A stretch of DNA of 64,000 nt. It comes from Amoebophrya sp. A120. Lineage: Eukaryota > Sar > Dinophyceae > Syndiniales > Amoebophryaceae. Location of the stretch: the NCBI GenBank assembly GCA_905178155.1, contig CAJINV010000003.1, positions 4,956,830 through 5,020,829 of the forward strand. Direction: 5' to 3'. This document shows positions 35,801 to 44,663 of the stretch, piece by piece. Position 1 is the first letter of the stretch, and each line of letters starts with the position of its first letter. The notes below the pieces were generated by a model. It was not told the DNA's origin and made no database searches. It saw nothing but the letters and a program-made list of their open reading frames with translations. The translations under genes and the position numbers were made by a program.

Positions 35801-36125
35801 CTTCCTGCAAACCGGGCGTGAGATCCACCGACGCGGGCAAGAATCCGCGATTTCGCAACGAATAAAGCCCGCATTCTAAATCTCGCTCCGTGAGTTCTGG
35901 GGGCTCTGCGCCGGGGTCCTTTCGATTGATTCGCGGAAGGATCCTGATGAATCAGAATGTGACACGCCTAGCTATCCAAAATAACGTATAATTTTTGGTC
36001 GAACAAGATGCACACAGAATTTGCTCCACATCTTCGCCCCAATCCACTGTAGAAGGAGAAGAAACCCGAAGCCGCACACTACTAAAAGTATGGGAATGGG
36101 CTGCATCTATTACAGATGAGAGCAT
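29890..36125 (-). CDS. IQCH: IQ motif-containing protein H (IQCH) homologue
   Basis: Twelve-exon type model (exon 1 tentative): 36125..36016, 35943..35606, 35473..35287, 35139..34908, 34639..32539, 32391..31987, 31895..31479, 31334..31076, 30931..30589, 30374..30301, 30043..29890; the sum is 4620 nt, 1539 aa, and all phases match. Signs of IQCH: PELTERDL...GLYSLRNRGFLP near the N-terminus, a series of short repeats of the form FxIDRxxxxLxKExF (residues about 290-330), an IQ-like helix AAKTIQVAWVSCQNLVE, then an ATP-grasp-like half (RLQILVPEKL, LGTKSAMQRL, WIFKIDDEFRGKGSAIF), GGIIQAVPGEV, and a C-terminal fold with ASVDLVCFE and LFQNTGVLFLQLDLV. IQCH binds calmodulin and is linked to sperm and flagellar function in animals. 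Three introns are introners. The intron at 32538..32392 ends in a run of A before AG, which is unusual. The 35473 exon's 3' end is uncertain. Confidence 0.75.
30049..30300. mobile_element. Introner J (TATC/GATA family) in IQCH
   Basis: 252 bp with TIR TATCAACTGTAAAAGTGTCT and AGACATTTTTACTTTTGATA; perfect 5-bp duplication GCCTG (30044-30048 and 30301-30305). The core tctgggtctggaag is shared with the rest of the family, but the body is a separate variant with repeated words tttgtcatgc. On the gene strand a GC-AG placement (CAG/GCTATC...ACAG/GC) is possible. Confidence 0.92.
30380..30588. mobile_element. Introner K (poly-A/T TIR type) in IQCH
   Basis: 209 bp, the shortest copy. Ends TATGCAAGAAAAAAACTGTG and CACAGTTTTTTTCCTGGATA; the TIR continues inward as tgagtgtaactc/aagttacactta. 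Perfect duplication GACGG at 30375-30379 and 30589-30593. It separates HETV from SLLVIDRN; no GT-AG placement fits. Confidence 0.92.
34644..34906. mobile_element. Introner D (TATC/GATA family, subfamily 1) in IQCH
   Basis: 263 bp, TIR TATCAAATGCAAATATGTCT / AGACATATTTGCAATGCATA, duplication CCTCG at 34639-34643 and 34907-34911. Body about as in the copy at 38895-39156 (ccatgaggtctggaatgcaggacctagcatgacag). Here the duplication allows a normal GT-AG intron (ACCGAG/GTATGC...TACGAG/GACCGT). Confidence 0.93.
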
Positions 36126-36155
36126 GATGAAAATCAAAATGAAGGACTGAATAAA

Positions 36156-36883
36156 TTAATATCTCCAAAATCTTGGATCTTCAAAGAAACACCTCTTGGA
36201 CGCGGCAGTCTTCCCGCGGTGAACGGATGACCGCGACCGGGGTCGGGCGGTGGAGGACGAGGATCCGCCGGCCACCTCTTGTGGCGTACTGAGCAGCGGA
36301 GGCACGACGCCTGTCCTTGTCGTTCGCGATGGTCGCCGGCCAAAGGTCGAGGACTTTCGCTTCGCCTCCTCCTGCTGCTCCAGTTGAGCTTGATAGGCCA
36401 GGATCTGTTGTGGTACAGCACATGATCTCCTCGAATCATAAACTCAGATTGAAACGACGGATTGGATATAGTTGTTGCAAGTTCGTTTCAAGTGAGAGCG
36501 CAGCAGCTTGGGTTCTTGCTCCTTTTCCTACGTTTATGTACTTCGTGAAAAATTCTATCAGAGGGTTGCGAGCCATGCGCTTTGATTTGAAAGCAATTGC
36601 ATCGAACCTGCATGATGTATATACTTTTTCCCACGCGGCGCACGCCGCGTGGATTGGTTCTTATGTACTTCGTGAAAGCGAGCGGACAAATCTATAATTG
36701 CTTTTCAAGTAGCGTAAGTCGTACCTCGGCTGCTTTGCTGCGCAAGTTCTTTTCTGCGGACTCGAGCCGCTCCCGTAGAACCCCCGTCTGGCTTCCATCT
36801 CCGGCCGAGTTCTCAAGTTCGGCTTTCAGACCACGGAGATCCGCATGGAGGTCGTACAATATGCGACCGACCGACACCACCAT
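36156..36883 (-). CDS. Short coiled-coil protein
   Basis: Two exons, 36883..36725 and 36404..36156, intron GTACGA...CAACAG, phase 0, 135 aa. The first exon is a coiled coil (LHADLRGLKAELENSAGDG, ERLESAEKNLRSKAAE) that continues into exon 2 (AYQAQLEQQEEAKRK), then a Ser/Thr/Arg-rich tail ending in KRCFFEDPRFWRY. It ends only 31 bp before the proposed start of IQCH. No family recognised. The start is the first ATG after an in-frame TAG; an upstream exon is possible. Confidence 0.55.
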
Positions 36884-37432
36884 TGGGAGGAGATCGCCAC
36901 TCCCACGAGGTGGCTACTCTGCTACATGGTCCTACCCCCAGGAGCCGCCCCCTTCAGCGGTTCATTCCCCATCTACCCTTACGCTCTCACAGGTTGCGCT
37001 CCGAAAACGACGTAAAGACGAGGTCACGAAAAAATTATCGTACCGAAAAATGATACGACGCCACAAAAAAAGTGGTATAGAAAGAACTGCATGTTTGATA
37101 AAGCAGACGAAGAGACTCTCAGCAACCAAGCCCAAAAATAAAAAAGGAAACCCTGCAGCCTTTGAAAAGTTGCTCTCGTGTCCGCGCTCAGGGTCTCTCG
37201 CAACCCAAGGTCAAGACAGCACACAGGTCTAACATACGAGTCGGTCGTGTAGAAAAGCCCTTGCAATCCGGTTCTGTCGCCGTCAATCCAAAGAGAGACT
37301 ACGACTTTCGGTATGTCGCGCTCGCGTCTCAATTGAAACTGAAAATAGGAATACATCTTTGCACATACTAAGCGATGGAGATTTGTACATATGAACATGT
37401 TGCAAAAAGGAAACAGCATGGCGCTGTTTTTC
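36884..37432. other. Intergenic region, nothing recognised
   Basis: No supported coding sequence. The first part may be 5' untranslated sequence of the coiled-coil gene. Confidence 0.4.
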
Positions 37433-39583
37433 TCATGATGTCTGTGCCAGAAAATCTACAAGGGCGGCTTCAATGGCATCATCCACATTGTAATTCTTGT
37501 CTTTGAAAATGCGCCACAGCTCTGCTTCATTCGCAAGCGTTACCACTTTCTGAGGGTTTTCCGGAAGGCAGTCCTGCAGCTGCGTATGGAAGTCCTGGAA
37601 AGCCCCAAGATGCGGATTCTCTGCTTCAACATTCTGCTGCTGCGCTACGCCTCCTCCAGTTGCGCCGTTTGAAAGCGAAATACCGCCTCCGGCACTCAGT
37701 AGCTTGCGGACCTGGCTGAGGTTCAGCTGAGCCCCGCTGCCGGATTGTCCTCCGCCTGGTCCTGGTGCGGGCACGACTAAATTGTAGTGCTCCCCCCCTA
37801 TGTAGGCCAGAAGTACGCAGGTCCCCGCAGATTTTTTTCTTGAACTCGCCAACGACTGCTCCCGCTTCGTTCTCAGCTCGGCGGCCCTACTAGCTGCGGC
37901 GGCACGCTTTTTTGCTGCTTGATGCAGCGTTTCCTTCTTCTCAGTTGCGAGAGGTCGCGCATCGCCAACTTTTACCGCTTCTTTGGTTTGTCCTTCTTCA
38001 GTTGTAACCCCCCGTATTTGTGATGTGGCATCTTCTTCGCCACTTGCTGCGGACTCCACGTTGCCCCCGAGCTCTTCGAAAGAAACGATGTGCAAATCGG
38101 AATCTTCTTGTTCGGAACGAACAGCAGCTTCGTCGTTTTCAACAAAAACCTCCTTTGGCGTACTGCCACCTGGCGTCTGCCCTTCGTGTGGCGTCTCGAC
38201 GTGGTGAGTTGGGCACTCGATCTCGTAGAACGTGAACGAATATTCATCAGAGATGCTGCCCGCGGTGCTGCCTCCAGGAGCATTTTTCCGCGGGGTTGCG
38301 GCCGTCTCCCCCGCCGTACTGCGCTGAAAAATGAGTACGTCGACCGCAAAGTACCGACACAGAGCCAGAATCTCGAGCTGTCCGGCCCAAACGCCCTCCT
38401 CGCGCATGTTCGCCACGTAGTGCGCGTAGCTGCCGTCCGTCTATCGAAAGGAAAAATCCCCCCTCCCCATATCGAAAACGAAATTTGTGATGCTGTATTT
38501 GAGGTCACAAAACGACTTGTCATGCTAGAAGGCCAAGAGCCGCAGTCGTGGCCTCGTTTGCAGGCAATTTGTCATGCTGTTTCCCGCTCTCAGCTGCCTC
38601 CTATCATGCTGAAGATGCAAGGCTTGACCACGGCACCCAGCACTACAGTCCGTATCTTTTCCCGTGTAGCATGACAGAGCTGATTTGTGACAACAAATCT
38701 GCATCACAGATTTCCGTTTTGATATGGGGAGGGGGAATTTTCCTTTTGATACCGTCTCTTCGTCGAGGAACCACCGATACTCTTCCTCATGGGCGAGGAG
38801 CGTGTCGCAGCAGAAATTCCTGCAATCGCCGTGGAACACTGCGGCATTTCTGAAAACGTGCTGCGCGAAGGAGCGGAACAGGCAGTTGCCGTCTTATCAA
38901 ATGTAAAAATGTCTCGGTCTGGAAGAATGCGCGATTTGTCATGCAGCTTTTCCATGACCCATGAGGTCTGGAATGCAGGACCTAGCATGACAGATTCTCT
39001 GAGGTCTCTATCATGCCTTTCCTGCATGAAAAACTCCATCTCAACTTGGTCAAAAGTGGACACCTTTTGGTACTCACGCAACACAGATTTTTGCATCATT
39101 CAGATTTAGCATGACAAGTTGGATTCTTCCAGAAGCAGACATTTTTACACTTGATACGTCTTCCGCCTGTCCGATCATCTGCAGGCCGCGGTCGCCCAGG
39201 TAGGCTGTATCAAATGTAAAAATGTCTGGGTCTGGAAGATTCTGACACTTGTGATGCACGTTTTGCATGAGCCATGATGTCTGTGATGCATACCCTAGGA
39301 ATACAGATTTCTTGAGGGCTTCTTGATGCCTATTCCGCATGACAAATGCCTTCTCAGCGTAGCAAAAATTGCATTCCCGTTGGTAATCATGCAATACAGA
39401 TTTTTTTGGAATCCAAATGCAGCATCACAAGTTGCATTCTTCCAGACCCAGACATTTTTACATTTGATAGGCTGACAAAGCGCGCAACTCCGCCTCAGAC
39501 GCGGTCTCGCCGCGCTTCCGGCGCTGTCGATTTTCCTTGCGTTGTTTACGTGATCGCCCATTCTGCTGCCTGCCTCCACCCAT
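37433..39583 (-). CDS. OTU-domain deubiquitinase with three introners
   Basis: Four exons, 39583..39470, 39202..39157, 38889..38752, 38436..37433, 433 aa. Every one of the three introns is an introner. After a basic N-terminus (RKQRKENRQRRKRGE) comes YLGDRGLQMIGQAEDGNCLF: the OTU catalytic motif D53-G-N-C56. It continues with EEYRWFLDEETDGSYAHYVANMREEGVWAGQLEILALC and ends with YIGGEHYNLVV (His about 316), the usual catalytic His context. OTU enzymes are Cys proteases that remove ubiquitin. A disordered insert of about 150 residues lies between the beta-strand YSFTFYEIE and the His motif. The C-terminus (EAELWRIFKDKNYNVDDAIEAALVDFL) looks like a small ubiquitin-binding helix bundle of UBA/CUE type. 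The catalytic motif is only assembled by precise removal of the introner between D53 and G54. Confidence 0.85.
38442..38751. mobile_element. Introner A (C-rich TIR type) in OTU gene
   Basis: 310 bp, ends TATCGAAAGGAAAAATCCCC / GGGGAATTTTCCTTTTGATA with the TIR extending through ctccccatatcgaaaacg. Perfect duplication CCGTC at 38437-38441 and 38752-38756. Body has repeated words like tttgtcatgct. Splits DEET from DGSYAHY; AC-AG or GT-CG would be needed, not GT-AG. Confidence 0.93.
38895..39156. mobile_element. Introner B (TATC/GATA family, subfamily 1) in OTU gene
   Basis: 262 bp, TIR TATCAAATGTAAAAATGTCT / AGACATTTTTACACTTGATA, duplication CGTCT at 38890-38894 and 39157-39161. It interrupts the OTU active-site motif between QAED and GNCLF. 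Gene-strand placements are GT-AC or AC-AG; GT-AG is impossible. Confidence 0.95.
39208..39469. mobile_element. Introner C (TATC/GATA family, subfamily 2) in OTU gene
   Basis: 262 bp, TIR TATCAAATGTAAAAATGTCT / AGACATTTTTACATTTGATA, perfect. Duplication GGCTG at 39203-39207 and 39470-39474. Separates ELRALSA from YLGDRGL. On the gene strand the flank CAGCC gives CC-AG at best, with no GT near the left junction. Confidence 0.95.
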
Positions 39584-40210
39584 ACTGTGCGGGTTTATGA
39601 ATGTTGTATCCCTTGTTCTATTGGTACTTCCTTCATGGGAGCAGGGGGACACAGTAGCGAAACAGACGGAACGATGTGTACACTGTGTGGAAAATGACTT
39701 GCTACTTCCTGGACGTTCTTCTACAACGTAGATCTAGAGTCAATCGCAGCTCTCCAAGCTGTTCGGGAGTTGATCTTCATCGAGCATCGCTGCTGCATTT
39801 TGTGCGAGTCAGACCTTTGAACTCGTCACTATCAGTGGTGATAGGGATCATGATGGATCATTGCACCGAATGAACTGCGACAAAATTTCTACTGAACTAG
39901 TGACTCGGCTTTTCGCGATAGACCAGCCGGCGACATCCCCTTTCTGAAAAACCCACTTGTTTTTTATTTCTTGTTCGTCCCGTCATTTGATGACAAATCG
40001 CGTATATGACAAAGTGCGTACGATTTCAGTATCTTCGATAATCTAGAAAACATATGGCTTATTTCCTTGGTAATTATTGACCAAACCTGCACGCGAGCGA
40101 TCACGTGTGCGTGTGCTATTGATAGTTGCGAAATGAGATGACCAAGAGATGAGTGAGCAGTGTGCTATACTTACCACTTTAACGTTCCGACCTCAGGAGC
40201 GCCCGGCCGA
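39584..40210. other. Intergenic region, nothing recognised
   Basis: No supported gene; includes the 5' flank of the OTU gene. Confidence 0.45.
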
Positions 40211-40869
40211 CTAAAGGAGCGTTCGAGCTGACCGAAGCTTTCCGCGGATGAGCGACAGCTCTTTCTCGACGTCAAGGAGCCTGGCTTCCGCTTGCTGCTT
40301 GTTTTTGCGGTCGGTCAGCGTCCGCCCCGCTGAATTCGTGGGATACTTCATCAACGTGGCTTCCAGTGCTGTTCGCTCCTGGTTCAGCTCCATCATTTTT
40401 CCCTCGAGCTGCGCCGTCTGATGTTGATTTCATTGACAAACAATGCGGTGCCCCAGCAGACCAGGCATGTGTATCAGGAGGAACAGAGAGCTTCATACCT
40501 AACTCTGAACGACTCTACCATTGAGCAATAGCAAAGGAAAAATGGACCGGAACCGGTGTGTAAAGCAATAGGATGGCTCTTCTATCGTCTTCGTTAGTAA
40601 CCTAGCAATGAAGTGATCATTACGTCGATAACGGGAGCTGCCTTGAAGTTACTTCTCGAAACTTGGGTGTTGTCGTGGATGTCTTGCATCTCGAACACCC
40701 GCCCATAAGGTCCCAAGTGCTCTTCCTTTCCCGCTTGCGTGGCACCCGGACTCGAGGAGCGCGCGCGACTGATAAACGGTGAGCTTCCCCCAGCCGGCTT
40801 TTCAGGCCTACCGCGACCCGTCCCAGGAACTGGATCAGCTGTTTGTAGTAAGGTGACAATTGTATCCAT
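40211..40869 (-). CDS. Small coiled-coil protein
   Basis: Two exons, 40869..40624 and 40417..40211, GTAATG...ATCAG intron, phase 0, 150 aa. The N-terminal half is Gly/Pro/Ser-rich with no fold signs. The C-terminal 65 residues form a helix pair: AQLEGKMMELNQERTALEATLMKYP, then RKNKQQAEARLLDVEKELSLIRGKLR. The pattern of helix, YP turn and basic coiled coil is seen at the C-termini of several cytoskeletal or ciliary proteins (for example enkurin-like tails), but the match is too general for a name. Confidence 0.62.
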
Positions 40870-41274
40870 GTCCACGCAGCGAAAGTGACACGTACAACAT
40901 GAATCATAACTGCAGGTGCAATAAATTCATCCGATGGGAAGATACAGCTCACGAGCAGCACTAGTACCGTAGTCGCTGCCGTAAAGTGTGTTCCAGTCTC
41001 CCGAGAGCTTTTCAGGCTGCGATTCGCCTGAAAGAGCCTTTGGGCGTGCGTCTCCGAACCGCGTTTCGGGCGGATACCTACTGGATACAGGAATGGAGCG
41101 CGGCGTTGGCCCGGTTGAAAAACCAGGGTGACCTGTACAAAGGGAGACGAGATCGATGTCGCATCACCGGGAACGAAAGACAAGGAAGGCAAATGAACAA
41201 AACAAAAGACTATTGATCAATACTTCTCGCGATTCGGATTTAAAAATGCATAAGCATAAATGCAATGAGGACTA
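40870..41274. other. Intergenic region, nothing recognised
   Basis: Gap between two coiled-coil genes; no supported feature. Confidence 0.45.
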
Positions 41275-43246
41275 CTAAGATAAAATACGCATGGTCGAAG
41301 GCTCCAGCATTTCTGCTGCTGCAAACTTGTTGTAGCGTTCTTTTCTTTCGTCTATGAGGAGAGCATTCAGCCTGTCGATGTCCTTCTCGTAAGTATTTGA
41401 AACCTGCATTTTTTTTGTCACACAGCAAAAATCAAAATTCACATTTGTCATGGCTGTGGTGTCGAATCTTCAACAGGGTACTTAGTTGTAAAAAATGAAT
41501 GCTGTACTCCAAACAAACACAGAAATAAGGTCACAGCTCTTTTTCCGCCCATTGATTCTTGAAGCCTACCGATCAGTAGAAGATCGCATATAATTTGTAC
41601 CGCTTTGAGTTGCACGTTTTCTTCTCTGAGGGAGGAGACCGCATCTTCCTGGGTCATCAACTCCTTTCGCCACTGCTCTGCCTGGCGCTGCGCCTTCGCA
41701 AACTCCGCGTTCAGCCGATTACATTCTTCCTTGTATTGATTCAGCGAATTCGTTTGCAGGTTAATCTGCCGGTTGGCTTCCAAAGCTTCCTCCCTGATTT
41801 TCAGAAGCTCCTGCTCCATCTGGTTCTTGGACACGGCGACCTTCCAGAACGTCAAAAAGACAATTACCCAGTCTTTGCAGCCATAAGAAATATGAAATTT
41901 CAATTTAGAGAAATCAAAATGCGAAAGGATGCGGATGCCCCGAGTTGACAACTACAGATGCAATCATAATTTGCTTTAGGCCTTGGCGCTCGACCCACGA
42001 GTGCTGTACTTCTATACTTTTATGCTTTCCTCTCTTTCCGCGTTTGCAAGCCGAATGTCGCGGTGTAGATTCTCGATTTCCGCTTGTTGCACTCTTGTCG
42101 TGCCCGAGACAGAGAGTATTCGCAGGCCGAGATCCTGATTTTCGCCCGTCAGCTTCTGCACCTGTCGGTCGAGCTCGGTTTTTTCCTTTGACTCCTGTTC
42201 CATCTTCGCCTCGCCGGTTTTTAGCTTCCACTGCGTGTTCTGCAACTCCGTCTCCAGGCTGTGGTTATCCTGCTCGTACCGGAAAACCCGCTGCTCCAGC
42301 TGCCGTTTGGTCTCCTCCAAGCCGAGAATATTCTGCTCCTTGCCACTAACCAGCCGCTGCAAGTCGCGGTTTTCGCTCTCCAGTTTGTTCTTCGTATTCT
42401 CCAGAATCGCATTCTTTGTCTGTCGTGGTTGGGATGATGAAAAATTGGATTCATTTTCTCAATCCTTTCTTTGGTTCTTCCAGAACAGCTGCGAGCTCGC
42501 CATTTCTGGTTTTGTCGGCTTTATTTTCCGAAATGGACTCAACGCCAGCAACAATTTGCGACGACGCAAAAACTAAACAGCAACCACCTAGTACCAGCAA
42601 CTCTTCGCATCGCGACTCGATTTCGCTGATGTGATCCCTGTCGTTTCGTTTCGTGTCCTCCAGCGTTTGTATCTTGTTGGACATTTCTTCCTCCTTCATC
42701 CGAAACGTACCCAGGTCGTTGCGGTGGGCTGTCGTCAGCGCGTCTAGTTGATTCTGAAGGGACATGATGTTCCGCTTCAACTCATTTACGTCCTCCAGGT
42801 TGTTCAGATTGCTGTTGAACGTCACCTTGCTGAACTGCGATCCCGTATCCAGGGCGGGGTTTTTCAGGAGGTCGGGAATCAGACTGTCCTCGCCTTGGGC
42901 CGGAGCGGCGGCTGTGTAGGTGTTTTTGCTTTAATATTTTCATTTGTCGAAGGCTTGATCTAAAACTTCAGCGGCACGACCAGCGAACGCTCGCCATTAC
43001 GACGAGATGAACGGCGATGATGAACGACCGCAAAAAACTATGAATGCATAAGCAGAAATAACCTGCACTCGTCGCAGTTGCCGGCTCTGCAGCAGGCGCG
43101 GCTGGCGTGGAATCTTTCAGGGAAACTAGTTCCGCCTCAAGCGCTCGTATTTTACTTTCCATTTCATGCTCTTCGGCTTCATCGACCTCCTCCTCTGTTT
43201 CCTCCTCGTATTCCTCCTCCTCATATTCCTCCCCACTGGTCGCCAT
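41275..43246 (-). CDS. Long coiled-coil protein
   Basis: Five exons, 43246..43063, 42911..42595, 42419..42018, 41840..41601, 41403..41275, 423 aa; all introns GT-AG and all phases agree. After a very acidic N-terminus (EEYEEEEYEEETEEE) and an Ala/Pro linker, almost the whole protein is a coiled coil: VNELKRNIMSLQNQLDAL, RDHISEIESRCEELL, ETKRQLEQRVFRYEQD, QKLTGENQDLGLRIL, IREEALEANRQINLQTNSL, ending YEKDIDRLNALLIDERKERY. Intron positions fall between heptads. It is probably a cytoskeletal, basal-body or ciliary structural protein, an inference from fold only. No family name can be given. Confidence 0.75.
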
Positions 43247-44663
43247 TGTGGCGGCTTGGGGGCTGCTTCCAGCTGGTCCCGCAGGTGGATGTTACGGCCT
43301 CGATAAGCGCGGCTAAGCACTCCGTGTCACCGCATTTTCAATCAGTTGAAAAGTGCGGCGGTGCCGCGCTAAGTGGTCCTGTTGCCTATGATCTTCGAGC
43401 GCACAGGTTTATTCAAGATGCTCTCGTGTTTTAAAAAAAGCGAGCACTGTCCAAAAAAGTAAAGGGCCACCACCAGCTGAAACACTTTGTCATCTCTTTT
43501 TTTCCCGCATCGTTTGCCGTCTCTTTCCCTCATCGCATCGTTGCAGTCGCGCTCACTGAACCACATAGATGCACGAAAATGAAACGGACAAGAAAAATAA
43601 AAACACGGCCCAGAGGGTTCCTTGTGCGACCAAGCGCAACAACAAGGGAGCATCACAAAGAGCTAAGAGATTTTTACGGCTTTCGGTGATCGATAGCAAC
43701 CAAGCGTTGGTACAGTGTTTAGAAGCCTGAAAATTTGTCTCCTATCGCTGGTGAAAGCGGAGCGCTGCACTTCTTGCTTCCTCGCTTTATCTCCCTTTCG
43801 TTTTCCGAAATGGAGTTCGCTCGCAATATCTCCGTGCTCCGGCTTGCGCAAATTAACAATTTTTTCCATCCAGTGTTGAAAACCCTTCCAAAGTAGATGC
43901 AAATGGTAGAAGTACAGTCGGATTGTTTCGAAAGTGCCCCCCGAGCATTAAGGAAAGAGAAAGACAAGCTAGAAAAAATTATTACAGGAGGGCGACAAAG
44001 ACAATTGAACGGCTGAAGATACAAGACCACAGTTAGGTATTCCTCTTCTCGGAAATAACGTGTCACACAGCGGATTACCAAACGAAAGTGATGCTACGAA
44101 TGCGTCGGATTTTTAAAGATATGGATCCCTCCGTAGACATTTGGTGCTCTTGCGCGCACGAAATGTAAAAGACAGCTAGATGAAAATCAAAGTCAAAGTG
44201 AAGAAGTGTGAAATTGGAAATAAGCGTAAAGACAAAAATACGTGAATTCGGTAAAAAATAGGTACAGTAAGGGTGAAAGTTGTTCAGTCTAAAAAATCAT
44301 TGTACAGTTTTTCTAAATTGCAATGGGCAACGACGGTCTCCATAAAGCGGTACTATTGAAGTGGAATTGCTACAACAAAAACAGAAACACAAGTGGAAAC
44401 TTTTTGTCATTTTTTTGAAACGAAGATTGAAAAAATTCCATTGAACAAGCAACGCGGTGCTTGTTGGAAAATGCTATTGCACAATCGATGACATGCAAAC
44501 CTAAACTGCCCTCCTAGCATTTAACAATCGACATTCAACATTCATGGGGATAATTCAAGTGACATTTTCTACAATATCCATTTATTTTGACAGCACGATA
44601 CACGACCCTACAATTTTCATAGATGCCATAGATACAACAACAAGATACAGACCCGGGGGATCC
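43247..44663. other. Intergenic region, nothing recognised
   Basis: 1.4 kb, AT-rich in the middle (44100-44650). Short open frames on both strands show no domains. No tRNA or rRNA-like structure was recognised by eye. Confidence 0.45.

Noticed and set aside
43663-44081. Overlapping short minus frames between two genes
   Set aside because: No family similarity, AT-rich, likely intergenic.
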